NCBI RefSeq assembly: GCF_003259175.1 | Contig: NZ_QGOK01000006.1 | Span: 62,001 to 126,000, forward strand | DNA: 64,000 nt | Direction: 5' to 3' | Source of the DNA: Marinomonas shanghaiensis | GTDB lineage: Bacteria; Pseudomonadota; Gammaproteobacteria; Pseudomonadales; Marinomonadaceae | Shown: one piece after another, positions 19,919-28,146 of the stretch | Position numbering within the stretch: the stretch's first letter is position 1 | Layout of the letters: each line of letters begins with the position of its first letter | Notes under the pieces: generated by a model | Told to the model about the DNA's origin: nothing | Seen by the model: the letters and a program-made list of their open reading frames with translations, nothing else | Database searches by the model: none | Translations under genes and position numbers: made by a program

Positions 19919-20899
19919 TTAAAATTCTTCTGTGTCTATTTCGGCTTGTTGGGCCGCGGTATAGCGTGTGCCATGGACATTATGCTGATTAATCATCTCA
20001 TCTAGCAGGCTGACCTGTTTGGCATCCAGCTTTAATTGCGCGGACTCAAAATTGTCTCTCATATGATTAACCGAACGAGTGCCCGGAATAGGGACAATAT
20101 TTTTATCTTTTGCAATAAGCCAAGCCAAAGCCAGTTGCGATGGTGTGCAACCGATGTCTTTGGCAAGAGCAAAGTAGTCGTTTAACAATGCCAAATTGTT
20201 AGGATAATGCTCAGCGTTGAAACGAGGCATGTTGTTACGAATATCTTTGGCTTCTAATTCAGTAACGTTTTTAAGTGTGCCCGTTAAAAAGCCACGCGCC
20301 AATGGGCTGAAAGCAACAAAGGTAATACCCAGTTTCTTACAGGCTTCTAACACGGCAATTTCTGGATTGCGTGTCCATAAAGAATATTCGGATTGAATCG
20401 CGGTAATTGGGAATTCATTGTGAGCTCGAGTTAAGGTGTCAGCGGACACTTCGGATAAACCGACAGCGCCTATTTTGCCTTCTTTGACTAACTCGCCCAG
20501 AGCACCTGCGCTTTCTTCAATGGGGACATTGAAGTCGCGGCGGTGTAAATAATACAAATCAATATGGTCTGTTTGCAGGCGCTTTAAACTGGCTTCACAT
20601 TGTTGGCGAATGTTTTCTGGTCGGCCGTTAATCTCTTTTTTGCCATCCACCATCGCCATGCCGCATTTGCTGGCAAGGAAGAATTCATCACGACGATCTT
20701 TAAGGGCTTTACCGACCAAAAGTTCGTTATTGCCGCCGCCATAAAGCGTTGCAGTATCAAAATGGCGATAGCCCATTTCAAAGGCTTGATGAAGAGCCTT
20801 GATGGCTTGTTCTTCTGCCACAGGTGAGCCATAGGCATGGGATAAATTCATGCAACCTAAACCTATGGTTGGATTGGCTAAGTAAGCGTGTTTTGACAT
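19919..20899 (-). CDS. Aldo/keto reductase
   Basis: A 326-residue TIM-barrel oxidoreductase. The catalytic tetrad is visible: Asp and Tyr in FDTATLYGGG, Lys in FLASKCGM, His in LYYLHRRD. The NADPH-binding segment VPIPGTRSVNHMRDN lies near the C-terminus. It resembles the AKR groups that act on aldehydes and ketones of unclear identity. The frame is open to 20974, but the ATG at 20899 has the ribosome site AAGGAT and starts at the normal family position. It lies 91 bases after ligC on the same strand, so it may reduce or detoxify an aldehyde in the lignin-aromatic pathway; this is inference. Confidence 0.88.
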   Translation of the reverse strand: MSKHAYLANPTIGLGCMNLSHAYGSPVAEEQAIKALHQAFEMGYRHFDTATLYGGGNNELLVGKALKDRRDEFFLASKCGMAMVDGKKEINGRPENIRQQCEASLKRLQTDHIDLYYLHRRDFNVPIEESAGALGELVKEGKIGAVGLSEVSADTLTRAHNEFPITAIQSEYSLWTRNPEIAVLEACKKLGITFVAFSPLARGFLTGTLKNVTELEAKDIRNNMPRFNAEHYPNNLALLNDYFALAKDIGCTPSQLALAWLIAKDKNIVPIPGTRSVNHMRDNFESAQLKLDAKQVSLLDEMINQHNVHGTRYTAAQQAEIDTEEF

Positions 20900-20990
20900 A
20901 ACAATATCCTTAATAAAACAGGGAGCCGAAGCTCCCCATTTGAGTGTTGTTGAGTCACTGTAAAGTATTGTCACTTTAGAGCATTCGGAT

Positions 20991-21938
20991 TTAGTCTTCT
21001 AGACATTCTTCTAAACGGTGTAGCGTTTCCATGGCTTCAATCGCTTGAGTGACACACGCATTTGGCGCGCGGCCTTCTTGAATCGCCGCAATGAACTCAC
21101 GATCTTGTAGTTCAATACCATTGTTTGACACTGCGACGCCAGATAGATCAATCTTGTTCTCGCTACCATCAAATAGGTCGTCATAACGGGCGATATAAGT
21201 GCCATTATCGCAAATGTAACGGAAGAAAGTACCGAATGGACCGTCATTATTGAAGGACAAAGACAATGTACAGATTGCACCATTAGGCACCTTCATACCA
21301 ATACTCATGTCCATGGCAATGCCAAGTTCAGGATGGATAGGGCCTTGTAGCGCTTGTACTTTACTCGCCGTTTCGCCTGTTTGGTATTGGAACAAATCCA
21401 CTGTGTGGCAAGCATGATGCCATAGTAGATGGTCGGTCCAAGAGCGCGCTTGGCCTAGGGCATTTTTGTTGGAACGACGGAAGAAATAGGTTTGTACGTC
21501 CATTTGTTGAACCGTCAATTCGCCAGCCATGATTTTGTTGTGGATCCACTGATGGGATGGATTAAAACGGCGAGTATGACCTGCCATGGCAACTAGGCCG
21601 GTTTTCTTTTGCACTTCGACCACTTTACGGGCGTCTTCGATGTTGTCTGCCATAGGGATTTCAGACATTACATGCTTGCCAGCTTCAAGACACTGAATAG
21701 TTTGTGCTGCGTGCATTTGAGTGGGGGTCGCTAGGATAACGGCATCCACGTCGTCACGAGCCAAGCTTTCTGCTAGATCTGTGGTGTAGTGAGGAACACC
21801 GCGTTGTTCTGCAAAGGCTTTAATCGCATCGATCTTTGTGCCAACGACAGAAACGACTTCTGCGCCTTCGATCGCCGCAATGGCGTCCATGTGTTTCATG
21901 CCAAAAGCGCCTGATGCACCAGCGATACAAATTCTCAT
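20991..21938 (-). CDS. ligC: 4-carboxy-2-hydroxymuconate-6-semialdehyde dehydrogenase
   Basis: A 315-residue Gfo/Idh/MocA-type dehydrogenase, the same length as Sphingobium LigC. It oxidises the hemiacetal form of the LigAB ring-cleavage product to 2-pyrone-4,6-dicarboxylate with NAD(P). The N-terminal Rossmann segment is IAGASGAFGMKHMDAI. The segments AGHTRRFNPSHQWIHNKI, QMDVQTYFFRRSNKNA, SWTDHLLWHHACHTVDLF and NNDGPFGTFFRYICDNGTYI match LigC closely. It lies apart from ligI and ligJ, on the opposite strand, close to the second ligAB pair. Confidence 0.95.
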   Translation of the reverse strand: MRICIAGASGAFGMKHMDAIAAIEGAEVVSVVGTKIDAIKAFAEQRGVPHYTTDLAESLARDDVDAVILATPTQMHAAQTIQCLEAGKHVMSEIPMADNIEDARKVVEVQKKTGLVAMAGHTRRFNPSHQWIHNKIMAGELTVQQMDVQTYFFRRSNKNALGQARSWTDHLLWHHACHTVDLFQYQTGETASKVQALQGPIHPELGIAMDMSIGMKVPNGAICTLSLSFNNDGPFGTFFRYICDNGTYIARYDDLFDGSENKIDLSGVAVSNNGIELQDREFIAAIQEGRAPNACVTQAIEAMETLHRLEECLED

Positions 21939-22088
21939 TAGTCTACTCCTAAAAGTGCGAGTGTTTATTTTAAGGGCACAATAAGATTACCCAATACATT
22001 CGTAGCAAATCTAGCATTCGCGATCTAATGGGGATAATCCATAAACCGCATAAGCCATTCATTTTTTGCAATCTATCCTTATGAAGGA

Positions 22089-23303
22089 TTAGCGAAAGTG
22101 TTCAGATATTTCTCGTAACAGACTGAGGAAGTGTGATTGAGTGACGGTTGGAAGCCAGCTTTTTCGCACACAAAGTCCGATTGGTCGGCGAGTATGCTCC
22201 AGCGGAAAGTCGATAACATTGAGCAATTCAATATTAATTTCTCGCTCCACTTGATGTGCCGATATGAGAGTTAATCGATCGCTTTCGATCAAGAGTTCAC
22301 GAATCAGTATCTGTGAGCTGGACTCAACCAATCGCGTTGGTAAAGCCATTCCTGCGTCTTTGAAAATGTCTTCGAAGGCTTGTCGAGTGGGCGTGCCTTT
22401 GGCGGGAACGACCCAGGCAAACTTGGCAAGATCTTCTGCGCTAATGTGTTTTTTGCTCATTAAAGGATGATCTTTACGAGCCACAACGGATAAAGGAGGT
22501 GCCCATAATTCTTCTTGAACCACGTCTTCAGCGGGTGTTGGGTGGCGCAACGCGCCTAAGATAATATCGATATCACCTTGGCGTAGGTGATGCAGTAAGT
22601 CGGCATAGGGGCCTTCGGTAACATTGATGTTAACGTCAGGATGGCGCTCGTTAAATTGTAAAATGGACTTAGGCAAAATAGTCATACGCGCCAAAGGCAT
22701 ACTGCCAATGGTGATGGTACTGACATCTTTAAATTGTAAGGCGTTGATCTCGTAAATGCCTTGGCGTAGTTCGCTAAAGGCAAGTTTGGTGGCTTTTGCT
22801 AAGGTTTGCGCCGCTTTAGTGGCGTTCGTTCCTAGGCTGTTTTTTTCAAACAATACCACCCCAAGTAAGCGTTCCAGGTCTCGTGCGGCACGATGCACGG
22901 ATGATTGGGAAACCGCTAAGTTGCGGCTGGCAATGCTGAAGTTTTGCGCTTCGCTTACGGCAATCAAGGCTCTTAGTTGCGTTGTGCTGATTAAAGCCAC
23001 GAGATTTTTTTGCACACGTTCTTTTGGTGTGTTGTCTTTGACGATTTCGAGTGTGGCGTTTTGGATATGATGGATGGCTCGGCTAACGCGTTTTTGCCAT
23101 ACCTCGCCAGAAGGAGTGGGATACATACCATCGGAATGGCGCTCAAATAGAGTGGCACCTAATAATCCCTCTAATTTAGCGATGGCTTGGGTAATCGCAG
23201 GCTGCGATAAGAAGATGGTTTCAGAAGCACGGGTAATGCTTTTTAGTTCTGCTACCGCGAGAAAGACACGCAAATGTCGTAGGTTGGGAATTGCGATCTC
23301 CAT
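22089..23303 (-). CDS. LysR-type regulator with two N-terminal helix-turn-helix domains
   Basis: A 404-residue protein, about 100 residues longer than a normal LysR regulator. A first winged helix occupies residues about 6-66 (LRHLRVFLAVAELKSITRAS, SQPAITQAIAKLEGLLG). A second, related one lies at about 105-165 (TQLRALIAVSEAQNFSIASR, SQSSVHRAARDLERLLG). The effector-binding domain follows from about 190. It sits between ligC and the second ligAB, divergent from the latter, so it is the best candidate for local control of protocatechuate 4,5-cleavage. Tandem-HTH LysR proteins exist but are poorly studied. The two helix-turn-helix units appear to be an internal duplication rather than a frame artefact, as the open frame is continuous. 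Confidence 0.88.
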   Translation of the reverse strand: MEIAIPNLRHLRVFLAVAELKSITRASETIFLSQPAITQAIAKLEGLLGATLFERHSDGMYPTPSGEVWQKRVSRAIHHIQNATLEIVKDNTPKERVQKNLVALISTTQLRALIAVSEAQNFSIASRNLAVSQSSVHRAARDLERLLGVVLFEKNSLGTNATKAAQTLAKATKLAFSELRQGIYEINALQFKDVSTITIGSMPLARMTILPKSILQFNERHPDVNINVTEGPYADLLHHLRQGDIDIILGALRHPTPAEDVVQEELWAPPLSVVARKDHPLMSKKHISAEDLAKFAWVVPAKGTPTRQAFEDIFKDAGMALPTRLVESSSQILIRELLIESDRLTLISAHQVEREINIELLNVIDFPLEHTRRPIGLCVRKSWLPTVTQSHFLSLLREISEHFR

Positions 23304-23330
23304 AAGACCTCCTTATTATTTTTAATAGAC

Positions 23331-23349
23331 TATATCAAAAACGAATACC
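23331..23349. promoter_or_regulatory. Putative regulator site, copy B of the shared motif
   Basis: TATATCAAAAACGAATACC reads on the other strand as GGTATTCG, five T, GATATA. It begins 28 bases upstream of the tandem-HTH LysR start, in the 249-base region shared with ligA2B2. It differs from copy A by a few bases and one base of spacing. Confidence 0.4.
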
Positions 23350-23552
23350 AAAGGAATCAAAATGAAGGATTAATTCGCCATTTTTTCCTATATATGGCGA
23401 AATCAGTACGGCTTAATTAAATTTTACGTTCTATTTTTTAAATAGGGAAACTTAGATTTAGATCAAGGTTTGTACTGCTCGTTTGTTCTTATACTCGCCA
23501 CTAATGGGGCTTTATGCCATTGCTTAAAATGATAGGAGAGTGAGGTAACAGA

Positions 23553-23900
23553 ATGAGTCAAATGAGTCAGATTCCGGGCAATATTATGTTTGATGGGCCC
23601 ATGGCCACAAAAGGCTATCCTCTTAATAAAATGTGTTATTCCTTTAATCATGCTGCCGCAAGAGCCGAGTTTTTAGCGGATGAAGAAGGCTATTGTGACA
23701 AATTTCGTTTAACAGCAGAGCAAAAACAAGCAGTAAAAGAGCGAGATGTGATTGCTATGCTTGAAGCGGGCGGCAGTATTTATTATTTAGCGAAATTTGC
23801 TGGAATCTTAGGATTAAATGTCCAAGACGTTGGCGGCTTACAGACTGGCATGACAACCGATGAATTCAAAGCATTTTTAGTCAAGCAGGGAGAAAAATAA
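23553..23900 (+). CDS. ligA: Protocatechuate 4,5-dioxygenase alpha subunit, copy 2
   Basis: A 115-residue LigA paralogue with the same signature as copy 1 (KGYPLNKMCYSFN, ERDVIAMLEAGGSIYYLAK, GGLQTGMTTDEF). Most differences are at the ends and on charged surface positions. A GATAGGAGAG ribosome site lies before the ATG at 23553; the ATG at 23562 in frame is an alternative. It is coupled to the second ligB by a TAATG overlap and divergent from the tandem-HTH LysR gene. It could be a differently regulated isozyme or prefer a related substrate such as gallate or 3-O-methylgallate; sequence alone does not settle this. Confidence 0.94.
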   Translation: MSQMSQIPGNIMFDGPMATKGYPLNKMCYSFNHAAARAEFLADEEGYCDKFRLTAEQKQAVKERDVIAMLEAGGSIYYLAKFAGILGLNVQDVGGLQTGMTTDEFKAFLVKQGEK

Positions 23901-24748
23901 TGGCGACAATACTGGGCGGTATCGCCACATCTCATATTCCTGCTATTGGTGTCGCCATGGACAAAGGTCTTGAGCAAACGCCTTATTGGAAAGATTTCTT
24001 TGACGCTTATCCGCCGGTACGAGAATGGCTCTACGCGCAAGAACCTGACATTGCCGTTATTTTTTATAATGACCACGGGTTAGAGTTTTTTCATGATCGT
24101 AAACCGACGTTTGCGATTGGCGCGGCGGCTCAGTATGAGAATGCCGATGAAGGCTGGGGGATTGCTGAAATTCCACCTGTAACGGGTGAAACTGAGTTGT
24201 CTTGGCACATTGTTAATCAATTGATCGAGCACGAGTTTGATGTCACTGTTTGCCAAGAGATGAAAGTCGACCACGGACTGACAGTGCCTTTGACGCTTAT
24301 GTGGCCGGGCCACCGATATGGTCATATTAAAGTGATTCCGATCGCGATTAACTGTGAACGTCATCCTATGCCAAAACCCAGTCGCTGTTTTGATTTTGGT
24401 AAGGCTATTGGTGACGCTATCCGCTCTTTTTCTGGCCATCAGAAAGTGGTGGTATTTGGGACTGGAGGGTTGTCGCATCAGTTGGATGGTCAGCGAGCTG
24501 GCTTTATTAATAAAGCGTTTGACCAATATTGCATGGAAAAAATAGTGGATGAACCGGAAGCGCTTACCAAATTCACTAATTTTGACTTGGTTGAACAAGC
24601 CGGTTCTCAAGGTGTTGAACTCAATATGTGGCTGGCGATGCGTGGTGCGCTGCAAGGAAAATTAACCGAGCTGCATCGCAGTTATCATTTACCTATTTCA
24701 AATACGGGGGCTGGTTTGCAATTATTGGCAACCAAGGACGCCGTTTAA
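23900..24748 (+). CDS. ligB: Protocatechuate 4,5-dioxygenase beta subunit, copy 2
   Basis: A 282-residue class III extradiol dioxygenase catalytic subunit, the same length as copy 1. It keeps His12 (TSHIPAI), His59 (FYNDHGLEFF), the catalytic histidine in GGLSHQLDG and the glutamate ligand in VELNM. Copy 1 and copy 2 are clearly similar over the whole length but differ at many positions, including much of the 165-190 and C-terminal regions, so the duplication is not recent. With ligA2 it forms its own two-gene unit; aroE-like follows after 177 bases. Confidence 0.95.
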   Translation: MATILGGIATSHIPAIGVAMDKGLEQTPYWKDFFDAYPPVREWLYAQEPDIAVIFYNDHGLEFFHDRKPTFAIGAAAQYENADEGWGIAEIPPVTGETELSWHIVNQLIEHEFDVTVCQEMKVDHGLTVPLTLMWPGHRYGHIKVIPIAINCERHPMPKPSRCFDFGKAIGDAIRSFSGHQKVVVFGTGGLSHQLDGQRAGFINKAFDQYCMEKIVDEPEALTKFTNFDLVEQAGSQGVELNMWLAMRGALQGKLTELHRSYHLPISNTGAGLQLLATKDAV

Positions 24749-24843
24749 AAGTGGTTATTTTGATATAATTTTTCTAATCAAAATACATGTCAAATTGTCA
24801 TACAACAAATCATGAGTTTTGGTATACGCTTCTTCTATCTTTG

Positions 24844-24869
24844 ATAAAGGAAGCGTTTTTTTCCTTTAT
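24844..24869 (+). terminator. Hairpin after second ligB, possible terminator
   Basis: ATAAAGGAA pairs with TTCCTTTAT around an 8-base loop GCGTTTTT. The stem is A+T-rich and the run of T is in the loop, so termination strength is uncertain. Confidence 0.4.
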
Positions 24870-24892
24870 GACTCAATTCTGAAGGTTATGAC

Positions 24893-24907
24893 ATTCCTTT
24901 TTGGAAT
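24893..24907. promoter_or_regulatory. Putative regulator site, copy D of the shared motif
   Basis: ATTCCTTTTTGGAAT is a perfect 5-base dyad around five T, 19 bases before the aroE-like start codon. It is preceded by AGGTTATG, exactly as in copy C before quiC/pcaQ (30252-30260). Being this close to the start codon, it would act as a repressor site or lie within the promoter. Confidence 0.4.
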
Positions 24908-24925
24908 ATGTTGGAGGCAATTACA

Positions 24926-25780
24926 ATGTTACATTTAGGTCTTATCGGTCAGGCGATTGCCGCTTCTCGATCTCCCTCTTTACACATGATGTTAGGTGAA
25001 CTAAAACAGTTGCCTGTGGATTACCAATTGCAAGTGCCAGAAGACGATAGCGCTGAATCTTTTCATGCCAAATTGGCTGAAATTCGTGCCTTGGGGTTTG
25101 TTGGTACGAACGTCACCTTTCCTTACAAGCAAATTGCCATCGACAGTGCAGACGAAGTGAACGACGCAGTAAAAAAAGTGGGTGCCAGTAATACCTTGCT
25201 ATTAAAAGATGGCAAAGTGTGTGCGTTTAACACCGACTACACGGGGTTTATTCGCGGCTATAAGGGGCGAGTGGGCGATTTACCCGCAGGCAAAGTACTG
25301 ATGATTGGCGCTGGTGGTGTGGGCCGAGCGATTGGCTTTGCCTTGTTTGAAGTGGGAGCCACAGAGGTGTGGGTCACCGATTTGAGTGAAAGTAGCGCAC
25401 AGTCTTTGGTCGATGCCATCAATGATGCAGGTTATAAAGCACGTGTTGTTGCCAAAGAGGAGATTGCTGAAGCCGCTGTACAGGTTGACGGATTGGTAAA
25501 TTGTACGCCTGTCGGTCATTTGAAAAGTCCAGGTATGCCGTTGGCGGCGGAGTTGATTCAAGGTCAAAAGTGGGCATTTGATGCGGTTTACACCCCAATG
25601 GATACGGAGTTTTTGGTAGAAGCCAATAAAAAAGGTCTGCAAATAGTGTCTGGCTTTGATTTGTTTTTCTATCAAGGTATCGATGCTTTTGAGATTTTTA
25701 CCGGACAAAAAGTCACGGATGTAAAGCCTGTATGGGATCAGTTCCGTGAAAAATACGATGTGGTTAGCTCGTTGATTTAG
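24926..25780 (+). CDS. aroE: Quinate/shikimate dehydrogenase, NAD-type AroE-like
   Basis: A 284-residue member of the shikimate dehydrogenase family. The substrate serines are in ASRSPSLHM, the catalytic Lys in NVTFPYKQ, and a catalytic Asp in FNTDYTGFIRG. The nucleotide-binding segment is MIGAGGVGRAIGFAL, followed by VTDLSESSA. That Asp after the second strand is typical of NAD-using catabolic quinate/shikimate dehydrogenases rather than the NADP-using biosynthetic enzyme with its NRT motif. The likely reaction is oxidation of quinate to dehydroquinate and of shikimate to dehydroshikimate, feeding AroQ and QuiC. The ATG at 24926 follows TTGGAGG. The symbol is a family name only. Confidence 0.88.
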   Translation: MLHLGLIGQAIAASRSPSLHMMLGELKQLPVDYQLQVPEDDSAESFHAKLAEIRALGFVGTNVTFPYKQIAIDSADEVNDAVKKVGASNTLLLKDGKVCAFNTDYTGFIRGYKGRVGDLPAGKVLMIGAGGVGRAIGFALFEVGATEVWVTDLSESSAQSLVDAINDAGYKARVVAKEEIAEAAVQVDGLVNCTPVGHLKSPGMPLAAELIQGQKWAFDAVYTPMDTEFLVEANKKGLQIVSGFDLFFYQGIDAFEIFTGQKVTDVKPVWDQFREKYDVVSSLI

Positions 25781-25811
25781 TTCTCGTCATTTCATAAAGT
25801 GAACAACCTAA

Positions 25812-25835
25812 AAAAGGCGCCAAAGGGCGTCTTTT
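25812..25835 (+). terminator. Terminator after aroE-like gene
   Basis: AAAAGGCGCC pairs with GGCGTCTTTT (one G-T pair) around a 4-base loop AAAG, with a T-rich 3' side. The GntR gene that follows therefore probably has its own promoter. Confidence 0.7.
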
Positions 25836-25918
25836 CGTTTGGCTATACATTAGAATGCTTTGCCTCGTGATATAGTGCAGAGGTCTTATAAAACCATAAA
25901 AGGCCCTTAGAAGTTTCT

Positions 25919-26632
25919 ATGATTAACTCCGATGATCGCAAATTAGTTGGGCAATCTGTCTATGAGCAACTGCGTTCAGACATTGTAACGGGCAAACTGG
26001 CGCCCGGCGAAAAGCTGAAATTAAACGCGTTGCGCTTGCGTTACAGCGCGAGTGTTAACACGTTACGCGAAACCTTAATGCGCCTTGTATCCGACGGTTT
26101 TGTGTTGTTTGTCGACCAAAAAGGGTTTTCAGTAAAACCGGTTTCCAGTGCAGATTTATGTGAGCTATTAGAGTTAAGGCAGATGCTAGAGCTGTCGGGG
26201 GTGCGCAAATCCATGGCCAATAAGATCGGTCATATGGAGTGGAAGTCGGCTTTAATCAGTGCGCATTTTCGCTTGAACTGTATCGAGAAACGAATGATGG
26301 AGGACGAGGCGAGTCATGTGCAGGCATGGGAAAAGGCCGATAGGGACTTTCATATTACCATGGTGTCACATTGTGGCTCTCAACAGCTCATCCGTTATCA
26401 TGCTTCGGTGATTGAACTGTATATGCGCTATCAGGTGCTGGCGTTGCATCGTCGACCCTTTCGTGGACAAGCTTCCATGGAAGAGCATCATCAATTGTTA
26501 AAATGTCTTTTAGAAGATGACACAGAGAATGCGCTATCGATACTGGATTCCCATATTCAAAAAGGCTTAACACTGCCAGATCTCAGCAGTGCAACCTCTG
26601 CAACTACAAACAAAAGTAGAGTGTCGGCCTAA
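25919..26632 (+). CDS. GntR-family regulator, FCD (FadR-like) subgroup
   Basis: A 237-residue transcription factor. The N-terminal winged helix (about residues 10-75) includes SVYEQLRSDIVTGKLAPGEKLKL and SVNTLRETLMRLVSDGFV. An all-helical FCD domain (about 90-220) carries the usual metal-binding residues, with histidines near HITMVSH and EEHHQLLKCLLEDD. Such proteins usually repress a neighbouring catabolic operon until they bind an organic acid. It lies between aroE-like and an AEC carrier followed by aroQ, all on the plus strand, so quinate/shikimate uptake and catabolism genes are plausible targets. Confidence 0.9.
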   Translation: MINSDDRKLVGQSVYEQLRSDIVTGKLAPGEKLKLNALRLRYSASVNTLRETLMRLVSDGFVLFVDQKGFSVKPVSSADLCELLELRQMLELSGVRKSMANKIGHMEWKSALISAHFRLNCIEKRMMEDEASHVQAWEKADRDFHITMVSHCGSQQLIRYHASVIELYMRYQVLALHRRPFRGQASMEEHHQLLKCLLEDDTENALSILDSHIQKGLTLPDLSSATSATTNKSRVSA

Positions 26633-26680
26633 GCGGTTTTTATGAGATGAACACGATGACCTCAATAAGGAACTTCTAAC

Positions 26681-27613
26681 ATGGCAGCCGTCATTAATAT
26701 CGTTGCGCCCATTTTTTTTCTGATATTGGTGGGCTTTGTGAGTGTGCGTTTTTCTTTTCTCCCCCAAGCCGCCATACCAGGGTTGAGCCGTTTTGTGCTG
26801 TACCTTGCTTTGCCTGCGTTGATTTTTATGAAATTGTCCAGCATGGAGATCGGAGAGGTCCTGCATTTTGACTATCTTGCCGTGTACGCGGCGAGTGGCT
26901 TAGCGACTTTTTTTATTACTGTATTGCTGAGCTGGCGACTGCTTAAAAGTGGTCTGGTTGACGCGGGTGTCCGAGGGGTTGGAGCAACCATGTCAAACAG
27001 TGCCTTCATTGGTTTTCCTGTCTTGTTACAGTTCTTTGATTCGTCTTTGACTCAGGCCTTTGTGATGTCATTGATGGTGGAAAACATTATTTTGTTACCG
27101 ATTTGCTTAATTTTTATTGAAACCATGTTAGGCAAAAGTCAGAACAGTGAAAAAGGTCTTCTTGTATTTGTTGTGAAACGAATCTCAACGAATCCCTTGT
27201 TAATTGCCTTAGCCGCTGGTTTGGTTTTTTCCGTGTTTGAGTTACGTCTGCCCAGTTTTATGGGGCGAGGATTCGATTTACTGGCCGCTGCGGCTTCATC
27301 TGTTGCCTTAATTGTGATTGGTGGTTCTTTAGTCGGGGTGTCTATCAAAGGTCAATGGTCTCCCATTTTATTAGTGGCGACTGGCAAGCTCATTCTTTTT
27401 CCTATCCTAGTGGCTTTGCTTTTGCTGCTCACCCCCACTATGCCAAATGAGTTAAAGATCGCGGTAATTATTTTTGCGGCCGTGCCTATGTTTAGTTCTT
27501 ACCCAATTGTCTGTGGCGAGTATGGTGAACGGAGTTTCTGTGCGAGTACGTTATTGATTACCACCGTGTTGTCATTTTTTAGCTTGAGTGTCTTACTGCG
27601 CTTTTTTGTTTGA
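26681..27613 (+). CDS. AEC-family carrier, copy 1
   Basis: A 310-residue membrane protein with about ten hydrophobic helices in two repeats of five, typical of the auxin efflux carrier family (malate/malonate permeases and similar). Conserved features are SRFVLYLALPALIFMKL at helix 2, ATMSNSAFIGFPVLLQF with the broken-helix Asn-Ser-Ala-Phe motif, and IGGSLVGV. Direction and substrate are unknown; beside aroE and aroQ, quinate, shikimate or an aromatic acid is a guess. It starts after AAGGAAC, 48 bases downstream of the GntR gene. Confidence 0.9.
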   Translation: MAAVINIVAPIFFLILVGFVSVRFSFLPQAAIPGLSRFVLYLALPALIFMKLSSMEIGEVLHFDYLAVYAASGLATFFITVLLSWRLLKSGLVDAGVRGVGATMSNSAFIGFPVLLQFFDSSLTQAFVMSLMVENIILLPICLIFIETMLGKSQNSEKGLLVFVVKRISTNPLLIALAAGLVFSVFELRLPSFMGRGFDLLAAAASSVALIVIGGSLVGVSIKGQWSPILLVATGKLILFPILVALLLLLTPTMPNELKIAVIIFAAVPMFSSYPIVCGEYGERSFCASTLLITTVLSFFSLSVLLRFFV

Positions 27614-27668
27614 AAAAATGGCGATGCGATTAATTGAATATTTATGTTGATTTATAGGAGTAATAAAA

Positions 27669-28121
27669 ATGTCTACCATCATGGTATTGAACGGCCCTAA
27701 TTTAAATTTACTGGGCACTCGTGAGCCTGCCACTTATGGTTATGAAACCCTAGCGGATGTGGAAGTCATGTGCCGTGAGGCCGCACAGAAATTAGGCCAC
27801 GATGTGGAGTGCCATCAATCGAATCATGAAGGTGTACTGATTGATCTCATTCATGAGGCAGGTCGTCGCATTAAAGCGGGCGAAGTATTGGGCGTAGTGT
27901 TCAATCCCGGTGCTTATACACATACATCAGTTGCGCTTCACGATGCCATAAAAGGCGCTGATGTACCGGTGATTGAAGTTCACATCTCTAACGTACACGC
28001 TCGTGAAGCGTTTCGTCATCATTCTTATATATCCCCTGCCGCAGCAGGAATCGTGGTTGGTATGGGCGTACAAGGATATGTTTTGGGTATTCAGGGATTG
28101 GTGCATAAGCTTAAAGCGTAA
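27669..28121 (+). CDS. aroQ: 3-dehydroquinate dehydratase, type II
   Basis: A 150-residue type II dehydroquinase, which usually forms a dodecamer. The catalytic tyrosine lid is in GPNLNLLGTREPATYG, the substrate-binding segment is NPGAYTHTSVALHDAI, and the catalytic His is in EVHISNVHAREAFRHHSY. It converts 3-dehydroquinate to 3-dehydroshikimate. In this context it is probably the catabolic (quiB-like) enzyme linking the NAD dehydrogenase to QuiC, and a separate biosynthetic copy would be expected elsewhere. The ribosome site ATAGGAG precedes the ATG. Confidence 0.94.
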   Translation: MSTIMVLNGPNLNLLGTREPATYGYETLADVEVMCREAAQKLGHDVECHQSNHEGVLIDLIHEAGRRIKAGEVLGVVFNPGAYTHTSVALHDAIKGADVPVIEVHISNVHAREAFRHHSYISPAAAGIVVGMGVQGYVLGIQGLVHKLKA

Positions 28122-28146
28122 TAATGGTGCTCGCGCTCGCTCATTT

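Noticed and set aside
21939..22088. A fifth copy of the shared motif upstream of ligC (CATTCATTTTTTGCAATC)
   Set aside because: Only one arm fits; the second arm is absent, so it was not counted with the four sites.
24080..24655. 191-residue minus-strand frame inside the second ligB
   Set aside because: Antisense to a gene with all catalytic residues visible.
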